From Pilaira anomala (taxonomy: Eukaryota > Mucoromycota > Mucoromycetes > Mucorales > Mucoraceae), in the NCBI GenBank assembly GCA_025716855.1, contig JAIXMQ010000018.1:1-64000 (forward strand): a stretch of DNA of 64,000 nt, written 5' to 3'. How positions within the stretch are numbered: position 1 is the first letter of the stretch; each line of letters opens with the position of its first letter. Positions 48,849 to 60,014 of this stretch are shown here, one piece after another. The notes under the pieces were generated by a model, which saw nothing but the letters and a program-made list of their open reading frames with translations, searched no databases and had not been told where the DNA came from. A program made the position numbers and the translations under genes.

Positions 48849-51085
48849 ATGACTAAGGAACAATTATCTACTAGAGCTTCTGCAAGTGATACAGTCGACC
48901 AAACCACCCAATTTAAAAAACCTAGTAAACATCGTAGCGCAAGTCAATCGAAACATTTAAATAGGCATGACGAGTTACCAAGATCCAAAAGTATTCTTCG
49001 AAAAAAATCTCTTGGGCGATCTCAGCAAGAAAGCGTTCCAAATGATCAGGGGCTCCACCATCAGCTGTCATCTCGATCTTCGTTCTCATCAGAAGACGTG
49101 GAATCAAGTCATACTATTATAAATGAATTACCAGAAAGTAATTACATCTCGACAGAGAAGAATAATAATGCCGAATATAATCCGAACCAAGCTACCAATT
49201 ATGACCTAAAGACATACCCTGTTGCATGGCTCTTATTGTTCCTCGTTGTTGTATTGCGTGCCGCTATTGCTATCTTTGGTAATACATTTAGTCCTATTCC
49301 TTCTGTTACTGCCGAGTATATGGGCGTTTCATTGTCAAGCATTAATTGGCTGTATAATACAATGTCTATTTGTTATATAATTGCAAGTTTTTTTACGAGT
49401 TGGTTGTATCAAGTTATTGGTATCAAGTGGTCTGTAAGTAGCTGGATATTCAATATTTAATTAGCCTTTAATAACGCCATGAATTCCTATCATAGCTTGT
49501 GTTATCCGGGTGTATATTATCTGCTGGATGTTGGGTCAGATGGATTGCTGTTAAAATTAGCCCACCTTCATTCCCTATTCTTATGATTGGTCAAACAATC
49601 TCTTCCTTTAGCTCCCCACTCAGTTTAAATATTACAACTATGGTACGTACATACACATAACTTTTTTTTTTTAAAAAAAAGATTCAATAAGGGCACTAAA
49701 TCAAAAAAATATATATAGTTTGCTACATTATGGTTTACAGAAAATCGAAGAGCAACAGCTGGCATGTTTATCGGTATATACAAATTGAACCTTTTTATCA
49801 TATTTATACATACTAATCTATTATATATTGTTACATTTCTATCAGTATCAAATTATGGTGCAATTATTGCTATGTTTCTAATGCCTGCCCTTGCTACAGG
49901 AGCAGATAAAATTGAACTGACTGTAAGGAAATAACTATCCCAATATCTATATTTAAAAATACTAACAATTAAAATATATTGAAGGTTATTGTAGTTGCAT
50001 GTATAGCATCTGCTGCTACAGTTCCATTGTTCTTCTTCCCCTCAAAGCCTCCTACACCCGCTTCATACGCTACGGTAGTTGAGGAGGAAACTAGTGGACC
50101 AGTAGAGCCAAAGATGACTTTAATGCGCGGTACATTTATTTTATTAAAAAACCCACACTTTTTAACTCTCTGTGTCGTCCATGGTATCAATATTGGCTTA
50201 TCCATTGCCTGGGGTGGTCTCATGAATCAAGCTATTACTCCTTATGGATATACAGATAATCAAGCTGGTAATATTGCTGCAATCGGTGTAGTTGGAGGAA
50301 CACTTGGATGTCGTGCGTATATTTATATTATATTAATTTTTTTTGTATTAAATATAACTAACCGTAATTTTTTTTATAGTTATATCTGGCCCTGTAATTG
50401 ATAAAACAAAACAGCATGTAGTCTTATTAAAAATTATGACACCATTGATGTTCAGTACATATGTCGCTTTTATTTTCGTTGGTATGTACCAAAAAATTAT
50501 TGCATCATAGCGCATGGATTTAATTGAATTTTTCTTTTTTTTAAAAAAAAAAATAGTCAAAGCGGACTCCTTTGCTGCTATTCTTTATACAAATGGTTTG
50601 AGTCAGTTCTTCTTGAGTTTTATGGTACCAGTCTGTGTTGAACTGGGTGTAGAAAGTAAGCTAATACTTCATACTTTTGATACCTAAAGTAATATAATAA
50701 CATTTTAACTATAGTTTCATATCCTGTACCGGAAGCACTATCTACATCAATATTATGGCAGTTAGCACAACTTATTGGTTTTGTTCTTGTCATTATTATG
50801 GACTTATTTCGAGATACAAACGGTGTTCCAAAAAACAACATGTATAAAGCTTTAATCTTTCAAGCAGCAGCAGCAGGCGTATGTTTGCTCTTTTCTCTTG
50901 TCTTCAACGGGCCCATGACTAGATCAATCGCCTTAAAGGAGAAAGAGGAGCTCAGAAAGACAGAATTGTTAGGTATTGCCAATCCAAATGCTTTAGGAGC
51001 AAATCCATGCCACTTTTTTGATTCTAGTGATACTCTTCAAACCTTAGGTGGTGATCCAGGAGTTAAGAGTAGCGCTGTTGTATAA
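48849..51085 (+). CDS. FLVCR/SLC49-like major facilitator transporter (587 aa)
   Basis: Eight exons (48849-49433, 49496-49642, 49719-49773, 49846-49922, 49985-50312, 50380-50481, 50557-50655, 50715-51085). The first 120 residues are hydrophilic, Ser/Arg/Lys-rich and cytosolic. Twelve membrane segments follow, starting YPVAWLLLFLVVVLRAAIAI. Landmarks of the SLC49 group include SSINWLYNTMSICYI in TM2, WFTENRRATAGMFI in the TM4-5 region, GPVIDKTK, and VSYPVPEALSTS near TM11 (family: YPVPEG). Animal members export heme or carry choline/ethanolamine; which applies here cannot be read from sequence. The gene is host metabolism, not viral, despite the family name. The donor of intron 5 is the weak GTGCGT. 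TM1 and TM2 share exon 1. Confidence 0.85.
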
Positions 51086-51467
51086 AAAAAAAAGAGGGTT
51101 TTTTTTTTTTAAAAACGTACTTAAAACTTATTATGAGAATTGGAGGTGAAAAAATGTTACATTAATAGAATAAAAGCATCTCTTTTTACCATAATTGTAT
51201 ATGATGTAGATAGTTCTTTTAATAATTGTATCTGACATATTTTTTTATAATACGAAGTGTAGCTAATAGGAATAAAATTGTAATCAAACACCTGTTCAGG
51301 ACTCTGAAGAAGCCCATATTATTTTGTGTACTTTATTTAAGCTTTTCATCAGTTTACACGTGGGTTACATTGATTAAATTATTAAAACAATTGTTTGGAA
51401 CGTCTGAATTCATTTTTTCTCTTTCTTTCATTTTTTTATATGTATATATTTTAAACTGTAAGAAACA
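51086..51467. other. Short intergenic region
   Basis: Contains the 3' end of the transporter gene (GAATAAAAGC near 51169) and a T-rich leader for the next gene. Nothing else is seen. Confidence 0.6.
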
Positions 51468-52727
51468 ATGCCAAAGACTCAAAATAGCACTCCTAAACAC
51501 CGTGGTCATGACCCCAGATTATTAGGCTACTGTATGTATGAGGATTTCGTTGATATTAATACGTTTGTAAAAAAATCCAATTATGTTCAAGATCCAAATC
51601 TTATGGATGGTGAAGTCTGTTCATGCATTGAAAAAAACAATAAAAAGAAAAAAGCCCACCAGGCATATATTCGAAAAAAAATGAACATGCAAAAGGAGTC
51701 TAAAGCACCTGTTCAAAGTCATAGAAGCAAGAACCACTTCGATACTTGTGCGATTGATGAGTACTGTAGTAATGCTATTGATAACCTCCGTGATGATAAT
51801 GTCATTGGTAATGTAATTGATGGCATTGTTGATAACGTCGCTGGTAATGCAATTGATAATGTCGATCATGAGGCTATTGATGATTTACGACATAATTTCG
51901 ATGATGATGTCTTTGATGATCCTTATGATGATAATAATGAAACTGATTATGATGATATTAGTATGGAAGTAGACAGCGATAATTTGGAACAACAACAAGG
52001 CTATTTAACTTATCCAGATCCACCATTCCCGCAAAAAAAGTCCAAGTCCAACGCCACCACAGAAAGTTGGAATAACAACAAGGATTTGTATAGAGATCTT
52101 TACTTGGAATCCATGACTGAAGGAATAATGGAAAAACCTACGTCGACCACTACACGTAAACTTAAAGAAATTGTACAACATGGTGCCGGTTGTAATGGAC
52201 ATATAAATTCGAAAGGAATTATTGTCTATTACCAGCATGGTATGTAATATAAATTATTCTTCAATTCAGTAAAAACATCAACCATAGTTAACTATAAATT
52301 TATACTTGTAGCTCATAAGATCGAAAAAATCGAGTATTGTCATTGTAGAAACTTGGTTACTACAATGATGCATATGCAAATTATGCCGAGTTCTCCTGAG
52401 CGTCAGGTTGTTGGTGTCTCTTTTTCTTTGTTACGGGAGATAAAACTCATGCAAATGATTAACAAAGTTTCAATTCATGGTATGGCAACTTACTTGAATA
52501 AAAGTAATTGGATTCCAGAGGTAAACTTCGTAATTGTATTTTATCTTATATGTATTAGCACTCATTTGTTTTTTTTTAAAAAAAAAAAGGGGGGATTTAT
52601 TCCCATTTCAAAAGCTGTACTAAGCAGATCTTATTACATTTACTCACGCCTGGAAGAATATGCCGAGGAGTTTATCTGTAAACAGTTTGAGGTGGTAGCC
52701 ATTCTGCCTACAGAGTGTATTGCTTGA
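51468..52727 (+). CDS. CxC1-like, KDZ-transposon-associated protein, apparently lacking the transposase domain (372 aa)
   Basis: Three exons (51468-52239, 52312-52520, 52590-52727). Residues 1-90 are basic (HRGHDPRLLGYC near residue 11). Residues 95-180 are an Asp/Asn-rich reiterated stretch (NVIGNVIDGIVDNVAGNAID). At about 262-320 a cysteine-cluster segment reads KIEYCHCRNLVTTMMHMQI, MPSSPERQVVGVSFSLLREI, KLMQMINKVSIHGMATYL, which resembles the CxC1-like module that precedes KDZ transposase domains in fungal Kyakuja-Dileera-Zisupton elements. The frame stops at 52727 shortly after AVLSRSYYIYSRLEE, and no RNase-H-like KDZ core follows, so the protein is either a truncated element product or a domesticated relic. 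The second intron is also readable in frame, so it may not be spliced. Family assignment is from memory of the motif, hence the moderate confidence. Confidence 0.55.
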
Positions 52728-53384
52728 TGATATACCTTTATGTTTTTTTTTTCTTTTTTTGGCTACGTTCATACCACTATAACTGATTATCCTCATTTTA
52801 TTTGGATGGGTAATGGGGGAACCAGAATTACCTATGGATACTTAAACTATTTTATCGTCGACAATAAATATTAATTTAAACCGTATAGACTGACCAAAAT
52901 CAAGTCGATACATACTATGCTTATAACTACAACGCGTTATAATTTCTACTTAAATATCCTATTTAAATGCACAGATAACAGCTATTAGGTATTTTATTAT
53001 TTTAGTGTTACTATATGTTGTACGTCACGTAAGCAAAATACACACTACGGATATTTACAACGCAGGATACGATTAATACTTGTAAGAGAAACTTGAGTTT
53101 TGTCATAATTACAAACGCTATTGTACTTCTTAATTTGCTTCAAAAAAAAAAAAAGGGGTGGTTGGATTGAAATGATACGCTACATATGTAACTGTATTAT
53201 CCGTGAACAAAAGCTAACAATGATAAAAAATGAAAAGAAAAAGTGTGAAATAACAAAGTAGAGAGGGATTAAATGAATATTTTAGAGTGGACCAAGAATG
53301 TTGTTAAATAGTTACGGTAGCTGAAAAAGAACTTTTTTTTTTTGAGGGGGGGGGGGAGGAACCATTGAATAAATGTCAAATATA

Positions 53385-53979
53385 CAGTGCATCTATTCTT
53401 AAATCGAAAATTTTTAGCCCTAGCTACTTTTTTTTAAAAAAATGTAAATTTACTACCAAAAAAAGTAATTTAATCATTTATAATAAACATATATCTTTTA
53501 AATTAAATCTGTTAAAGATATGTATGAAAACAGAAATTTAATTTTGATAAAAAAAAATTTCAAAATAAGTTGATAAAATATCGACGTAACAGCAGGGCCG
53601 ACTAGAAAATGTCCAGCTATTTTGGCAACCAAAATTCATATCAGAGCAGTATCAGCCAATGATATTGCAGTATATGGTTACACCAATTTTTAAAATGTTA
53701 CAGGAAGAGGCTTCAGATATAGACATCAACAAAATTGGGATTGAAGAAGTTCTCCAAATTTTAAAATCACATGATTAACTTCTTTTGATTCAATAAAAAA
53801 TTATTTACTCATATTATATGAGTTCAGACAGAAAATTTAAAAGTGTTTTATTGGTTTAAACTATAAAAAGCTGTGAGAGTTTCCTAAATAGTAACTTTTT
53901 TATATGAAAACTGAGTTTAAACCCAAAAACTGAGAATGTCCGTTTTTTAAAAAAATTCGATTTAAGAATAGATGCACTG
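53385..53979. mobile_element. TA-flanked MITE (Tc1/mariner type), 595 bp
   Basis: Perfect 24-bp terminal inverted repeats begin CAGTGCATCTATTCTTAAAT at 53385 and are mirrored at 53956-53979. Both ends are flanked by TA (53383-53384 and 53980-53981), the target duplication of Tc1/mariner transposition. The inside has no transposase; a short frame at about 53693-53776 (MLQEEASDIDINKIGIEEVL) and an upstream one (ILATKIHIRAVSANDIAVYG) look faintly coding and may be remnants of captured or transposase sequence. A non-autonomous element is the best reading. Confidence 0.8.
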
Positions 53980-54284
53980 TAGCCTGGATACCTCACATGA
54001 AATCACAGTTTAACAATTCGAACAGGTTATACAAATCTTTACAATTTGGAATGTGAATTTTATTTTTTTTGTAACTGTAGTAACTTTAAAAATTACAGCT
54101 TTTATCGCTATATACATATGCAGTTATTGGGGAAAAAAAAACAGAGACCTATAGTATTTACACGCCATCATTTCGTGTAGAAACCGTCAGCTGTATTCTA
54201 TATGAAAAGGTTGTTAGTACTAAGGATGCATACTATTTATAAAACGTTTGATTTTCCCTAGGAGTAGTAGTGTTGCTACAAGAT

Positions 54285-54869
54285 CTACTTACTCGTGGAA
54301 GCGTTATTCACCTCTTTGGTTGTTACTGTAAATAGCAGCTCAAGATGATAATAGTGTAGCAGACATAAACTAGTGCTAGGTGGCTGCACTACGAATGAAG
54401 TGTAGTACTTATCTATAGAGAGAAAACTAGGGGGATCCGGTATACTTTCAGAGTAATGCAACCAAATGCTGCGTAATGGTGAAGTGGTAGTGTATGGAAG
54501 AGCAAGTGCCGGTTTTTGTTTGTTTTGGAAGTCTTATTTTTGGTATAGCTCTTGGTTCTTGGTATCAAATATGACGATTTCGCCGGTCAAAAAGTTCTGA
54601 GTAAATAGTCTGGGCATGTATCCTCCGTTTTGTGGTAATTTTGACAACCTCATTGAATGTAAAGCATGAGCCTATGGTAATGAATATGCTAGTATCATAC
54701 AAGTTGGTGGGCTTCGATCTTCAGGTGAGAAGGAAACAAAAGGTCCCTTGACTGGTGTGCCTTTTTGTTCTATAATAATCAAAATTCTTTCCTTGTTAGT
54801 ATTCGGTACGAAAAAATTAAGTAGTAAAGAGCCGGATGTCTTGATTGTATGTCTCGTTCGTCGACTGGT
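54285..54869 (-). pseudogene. Decayed reading frame of unknown family (195 codons, two internal stops)
   Basis: One minus-strand frame runs 195 codons to a TAG at 54287-54285, broken only by TAG at 54674-54672 and TAA at 54536-54534. The sequence is more balanced in base content than its surroundings and reads like protein throughout: LLLNFFVPNTNKERILIII, then GPFVSFSPEDRSPPT, MPRLFTQNFLTGEIVIFDT and ALALPYTTTSPLRSIW. I cannot name the family; a beta-rich, kelch-like or surface protein is a guess. It lies 300 bp from the MITE and 1.6 kb from the CxC1-like gene. No start codon or introns could be placed. Confidence 0.55.
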
Positions 54870-55430
54870 TTATGAATCTTCTACTTGTTGGGACGATTGA
54901 ATAGTCTACTAGTTATTTAAATAATAATAATAATAACTCTCCCCCCCCCCACCCCTTTTTTTTCATACATATTGTCATGCTGATACAAAAGTACATCTAT
55001 TCTGAAACTCAAAGTTTTTTCTTCTGCTCCTTATAAAATATCTGAAAAAATTGCAGCGATTTTCTTGGTACTTGTGTTATTAAAAAGAAAACGAGCGAGA
55101 AGAGATGTATGGTTTTACATTATTTTCAAAAAAAAAAAAAAGGGTTATAGGAACCTAGTTAGCTCTTTTCATAAACGTACTATGAGAGCCATTACAGTTT
55201 AAATTTTTTAACACATATCAAGATATTTACAAGTAGAACGTATATTTGAATATACCATGTACAAAATGAGATGATATGTTCTTTTTTTTTAAAATAAACT
55301 TTTTTTTCAAAATCGCCGCTTTTTTTTTTTTAAAAAAAAAAAAAAAAATTCAGGTCCCTTCTGTCAAATTTTCTAAAAGGAACAAATTTTTTTTTTTTAT
55401 AATTATTTGGATCACTCTCTTTTTAACGAA

Positions 55431-56710
55431 ATGAAAGCACTTGTTCACCTCGACGAACCGTATACACATAAAGCAGTTGTCACTGCGTTAAAGAACTCAA
55501 AACGTCTTGATTTTCAAGTGCTTGAAGAAGAAGTAAGCGATTCGAATGCAGAAGACTGTCCAGCCGATGTTCAACTTCAGTGGCTTGAATACGAGTTGAT
55601 CAACTGGCACCATGTAGCCAAGTATGACACTTTGAGTTTATCCAACGCATACTGTATTCGAAAAGGGTTGATTCGTAAGTCTCAATTAGCTTATAACATG
55701 ACCAAATACCTTTCAAAGCATCCCACCAGTATTTTAAAGCGTGCGATTCCCGAAACTTGGCAGTTTGAGTTAGATCATGTGGATTACTTTGAGGAAGCTA
55801 TGAATGAAGTATTTGAAGTGGAAAGAGATTTAGAAGCAGGAGAAGGACATATGTTTATTATTAAACCAAGTATGGCGAATAAGGCAGCTGGTATTAAAGT
55901 ATTTGATTCCATGGATCAGTTACGTGCTATCTTTGAAGAACCTGAATCAGATAGTGAAGACGAAGCAGAAGAAGACGAAGACGACGAAGATCAAGAAGAT
56001 CTTTCTCAAGTACGTGAATGGGTGATTCAAAGATACATTCATAATCCATTATTAGTGAATAAGCGTAAATTTCATATTCGTGCGTACGTGTTATCTAAAT
56101 CGAATGTTCAAGTCTATCTTTACCGAGATATGTTGGCATTGTTTGCCATGAAGGAATATGATACGAGTCATTTGGATGATAATTTGATTCATTTAACAAA
56201 TACCTGTATTCAAACCGAAGAAGAAGAGTATAATGAAGAAGCTTCAGTGAAATTGTTTTGGGAATTACCTTTAGATCAAAAGGATTTAGATTCTATTTTT
56301 GAACAAATGAAAAAGATTTTGGCGGATGTGTTTGATGCTTGTACAAGTGAAATGACGACCTTTCAATGTATTCCAAACGCTTTTGAATTATTTGGTATTG
56401 ATTTTATGATTGATGATGAATTGAACGTTTACTTTTTAGAAGCAAATGCTGTAAGTATCTATCACTATCCTTTTTTTTTTTTTAAATCACACACACATAT
56501 ATATATATATATACAAAAAGTTGAAAACTGAAACTCTTTTTATTATAGTTTCCTGATTTCAAACAAACGGGTGGTAAATTACAACATATTATTCAAGAAT
56601 TATTTGAATCCACTACACGTGTAGCGATTGAACCCTTCTTTACAGATGGTAAAGAAGTACAAGATGAAAAGATGATTAAAGTGTTTGAAAGAGAATTATT
56701 GTCTTTATAG
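55431..56710 (+). CDS. Tubulin-tyrosine-ligase-family ATP-grasp protein (393 aa)
   Basis: Two exons (55431-56450, 56549-56710). I start at the first ATG (MKALVHLDEPYTHKAV), whose opening strand matches the TTL N-terminus; upstream codons are open to 55377 but have no ATG. The ATP-grasp core is complete: HMFIIKPSMANKAAGIKVF near 143, WVIQRYIHNPLL near 203, KRKFHIRAYVL, IHLTNTCIQ, and the metal-binding FELFGIDFMIDDELNVYFLE with EANAFPDF across the intron. These enzymes ligate an amino acid (Tyr, Glu or Gly) to tubulin or other proteins. An acidic insert at about 167-192 (EEPESDSEDEAEEDEDDEDQ) splits the core. The closest known fungal type may be the TTL half of yeast Pby1p, but without its SurE domain. 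Substrate unknown. Confidence 0.88.
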
Positions 56711-56765
56711 ATAGATAAAAAAAAAAAAAAACGTATATTTTATTATTTAAATTTTTTTTTTTTTT

Positions 56766-56905
56766 TTAATACAAGTGATTATTATAATATGAATTTGAAA
56801 AAGAAGAAGAAGAAGGAGAAGGAGAATAATGAGATCTAGCAGCTGTAAAATTGTGATACAAGTGTTGAAAATCGTCATCATAATTATAATTGAAATGTCT
56901 TGTGT

Positions 56906-56940
<35 letters not shown>

Positions 56941-58459
56941 GCAGCAAACATACGTTGTTGTTGTTGCTGTCGTTGTTGTCTTTGTTGTTGTTGTTGTTGT
57001 TGTTGCTGTTGAATATAATGTAATTGTTGATAATATTGTTGTTGTTGCTGTTGTTGTTGTTGTTGTTTCAAATATTGATGTCTTTCCCACTCATTTCTCA
57101 AATATCTTTCTTCTTCCAATTCTTGCAAGATTCTAAAATCTTCTTGTTCCCTATTATTTTGGTTAACATCAGGTACATTCTCTCGTTCAATTTGTTCAAT
57201 GTTATCAGTCTGATTCATTTCGTTTCGCGATCTTACTTTATTATTTTCGATGGACATGGTTGGTGTCTGGTCAATACCGTTAATTTTCTTGGTGCCATTA
57301 CTGTATTCTTCAATTACGTTTGTACCCTATATAAAATATATTCGTGTTGGTGAGAGAGAGATCTATATATATATATAAATCAATTTTTAAAATCTGTGAT
57401 AAACTTACGTTTTCATCTGTGATCTTTGTGATTTTAACGGTTTCAATGACACCATTAATATTACGTGTAGAGGTACTGACTGATTTCATATAATTGTTTC
57501 CATGACTAGAAGAAGAAGTAGAGGAGGAAGAAAAGGAGGATTGTTGTTGTTGTTGTTGTTGTTGTGAACGCTGTCTCATCATGGAAGGAAATTGTTGTTG
57601 CTGTTGCTGTTGTTGCTGTTGTTGCTGTTGTTGTTGTTGTTGAACCATATAGTCATGTGCTCCCATATGTGAATTATGCATCATTGAATGAGCCATAAAG
57701 GGTTGATTGTATCCACCTCCTCCACCAAATGCCGCAAAGGGTGATTGCATAGTTGGCATCATGAATGAATTAAACAAGTTATCTAGAAAGTAAATGATTA
57801 TTACCTGAATTGATTTCTTTTTTATTATTATTATTTTACCATGAAATCCACCACCTCCAGCAGCAGCATTATTAAATCCATTCATGTGATTGAAAAAATC
57901 AGCGAATACATCCTCTGGTCGATGGAACTAGGGTTCTTTGTTAAAAAAAAAAAAAAGGATTTTTTTTTTTTTTTTTATTCAATTGAACTTACTTGAAATC
58001 CAGCAAATGGATTGAATTCAAATGAATCATTTCCATTGAATGTATCATTACCGCGTGTATCATAAACTCGACGCTTTTCAGCTGTAATGTAATGTATATC
58101 GTTAGTTTATAATACAAAATAAAGAAGACAAAATAAAATACTTTACGATCTGATAGAATTTCATATGCTTCACTAAAATAATTATAATATGTGTTAAGAA
58201 TGTCTTTCTTTTTTTTTTTTTTATTTGTTTCTTTATTACCTAATATCTTTAAACTAAAAAAAAAAAAAAAAAAAAAAATTAGGAAACTATATACGTAGTG
58301 GCATGATAAAATAAAACTTACTTTTTCAACTGCGTCTGGAGAACTATTCTTATCTGGATGATATTTCAAAGCAAGCTTTCGATATGATTTCTTAATTTCT
58401 TGTTCGTTAGCATCTACTGAAATGTTCAGTACAGCATAGTAATCAAGTGTTGTCGACAT
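56766..58459 (-). CDS. DNAJB-type (class B) J-domain chaperone with polyQ tracts (429 aa)
   Basis: Seven exons (58459-58322, 58253-58240, 58172-58147, 58081-57993, 57927-57840, 57782-57409, 57326-56766). The J domain is residues 1-75: [20 protein letters not shown], then [13 protein letters not shown] with the HPD motif, then [13 protein letters not shown] and [13 protein letters not shown], rebuilt across a 14-nt microexon. A Gly/Phe region follows ([17 protein letters not shown]), then [14 protein letters not shown] and [20 protein letters not shown], the signature of the DNAJB6/B2 group. Three poly-Gln runs (about 18, 8 and 11 residues plus interrupted ones) and a poly-Ala run (9) lie in the C-terminal half. 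Role: stimulating Hsp70 ATPase, probably holding aggregation-prone proteins. It converges on the ligase-like gene with 55 bp between stops. Confidence 0.9.
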
Positions 58460-58740
58460 GGTATAAAAAAAAAAAAGAAAAAAGTGTTTTTTAAAAGAGA
58501 AAAAGAAAGAGAGAGTGAGAGAGTGAGAGAATTGGGATTTAAATAAAAGCGCCAAACAACAGACTCTTTGAAATTCAGCTTTTTTACTAATTCAGGAATA
58601 AGAACAATAACAAATGGTATATGTATATTATTATTTATTTATCATATAAAAAAAAAAAAAAAATAGGGAATGGATGATTTATATTACAAATTATGTTTAC
58701 AAAATGTATGTATATATATATATAATATATAGGAAAGAAA

Positions 58741-60014
58741 TTAGTTTGACACTAACCAAGGAATGATTTCATCATAAGTGGGAGGAAGTGGTACATTGTT
58801 GTTGTTAGTACTGGATTGTGACTGTTGTTGTTGTTGTTGTTGCTGTTGATCTTCTAGATCGCATATGGAATTATAAGAAGGTAAAGAATACCTTGTATCC
58901 GTTGTTTGTTGATAGAGTAAAGCCAACATAGCTTCAGGATGATAAGGTAAAGTACGCCAAGTTTCACCATAGGCAGGAAGTCCGGTGTTATTGACCGCAC
59001 AGATAATGACGGGAAGAGAAGCACGAAGTTCCGATATATGTCCATCCGAATTCATCAAAGATAATACGAATTTGATTTTATGTTTAATACGTATTGACTC
59101 ATTTTGTATATCACATTGTAATTCTTGTGGTGAAATAGGTAATGGAATTGTTTGTAATTTAGACCATTCAACAAAGTGACCACCTAAATTTGCATTGTTG
59201 GCTGCACCAAATTTATCATCGCGTACAGAAAACAAGACTCTTCCCTGAGTTCGGGACCGGGTATTCAAAAACCCTTGAACAGCTGTGTTTTTACAGATCA
59301 TGTATTCTTTCAGAGTACAAGTCAAGTGCCTTACTTTTAATGAGTGAACAAGAGGTGTAATACGAATTGTGACTGGGATTTGATCTCCATGCGTATAGAT
59401 CTTGGTCGGTAAACTGATATCGTAATCTAATTTACTGGCCCATTGATTTGCAACCGAGATAGGTTCCAAGAATTCGGCAGTAAATGGGAGTAATTGACGA
59501 GAGACATGAATGAGTTTTCGAGTAGAGATATTGGGTAAGAAAGTAGAACGTTCGATGATGGCTTTGAGTTGATATTGAACTGTATAGAAATTAGCAACAT
59601 AGGTTGATTCGGGTATATCTCCTGGTAAAATCATTTCGAATTCATAATTGTAACTTCCTGCGTTTAAAATATACATCTTTTGTTGTTTTGGTAAGAATTT
59701 CCAGTCATGTTTTAATATTGTTTTCTCTTCACGGAATAATCTTTCATGACCATTTCCAACCCCTACTATGAATTATTAGGAATGAGAATACATATATATA
59801 TATATCTATTTTTTTTTTTACCTTCAGTCCATGAAATCGTCATCTTTCCTGTTAGTTCTAATCCAATTGATTTGATTTTACTAGTCTCTTGTAATTGAAG
59901 ATTCATAATACCTCGAAGAACACAACCTGCTGATTCGGTTGAATTCCCATACATAATCAAATTCTCATTCTCTACATGAATCTTCACCTTAGCGTGGGAT
60001 CGTAATTTATCCAT
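58741..60014 (-). CDS. Alpha-arrestin-like protein with C-terminal PPxY motif (405 aa)
   Basis: Two exons (60014-59822, 59765-58741). The arrestin N-fold is at about 1-165 (AGCVLRGIMNLQLQETSKIK, AGSYNYEFEMILPGDIPEST, YQLKAIIERS), and the C-fold at about 180-325 (KLDYDISLPTKIYTHGDQIP, VTIRITPLVHSLKVR, IKHKIKFVLSL, LPVIICAV). The tail has SLPSYNS (LPxY), a poly-Gln run, and VPLPPTYDEIIPW, a perfect PPxY ligand for the WW domains of Rsp5/Nedd4-type ligases. It would act as an adaptor for ubiquitination and endocytosis of membrane transporters. Compared with the arrestin at 22-24 kb it is shorter and lacks the Asn/Thr tail, so the two are not recent duplicates. Its promoter side faces a 2.4-kb gap. 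Confidence 0.88.

Larger units (their letters stand above)
52728..55430. other. Accessory intergenic region, 2.7 kb, with a MITE and a decayed reading frame
   Basis: Besides the MITE (53385-53979) and the relic frame (54285-54869), both listed separately, it holds G-runs (53343-53357), a C-run (54950-54959), and poly(A)/poly(T) junctions near 55320-55350. A second, single MITE-like end (GTACATCTATTCTGAAACTC) occurs at about 54990-55009. The last 100 bp is the T-rich leader of the ligase-like gene. Confidence 0.6.

Noticed and set aside
53330..53400. TTACGGTAGC followed by a G-run, resembling the arms of the long-inverted-repeat element
   Set aside because: Only a short word plus a homopolymer match; the remaining arm words are missing.
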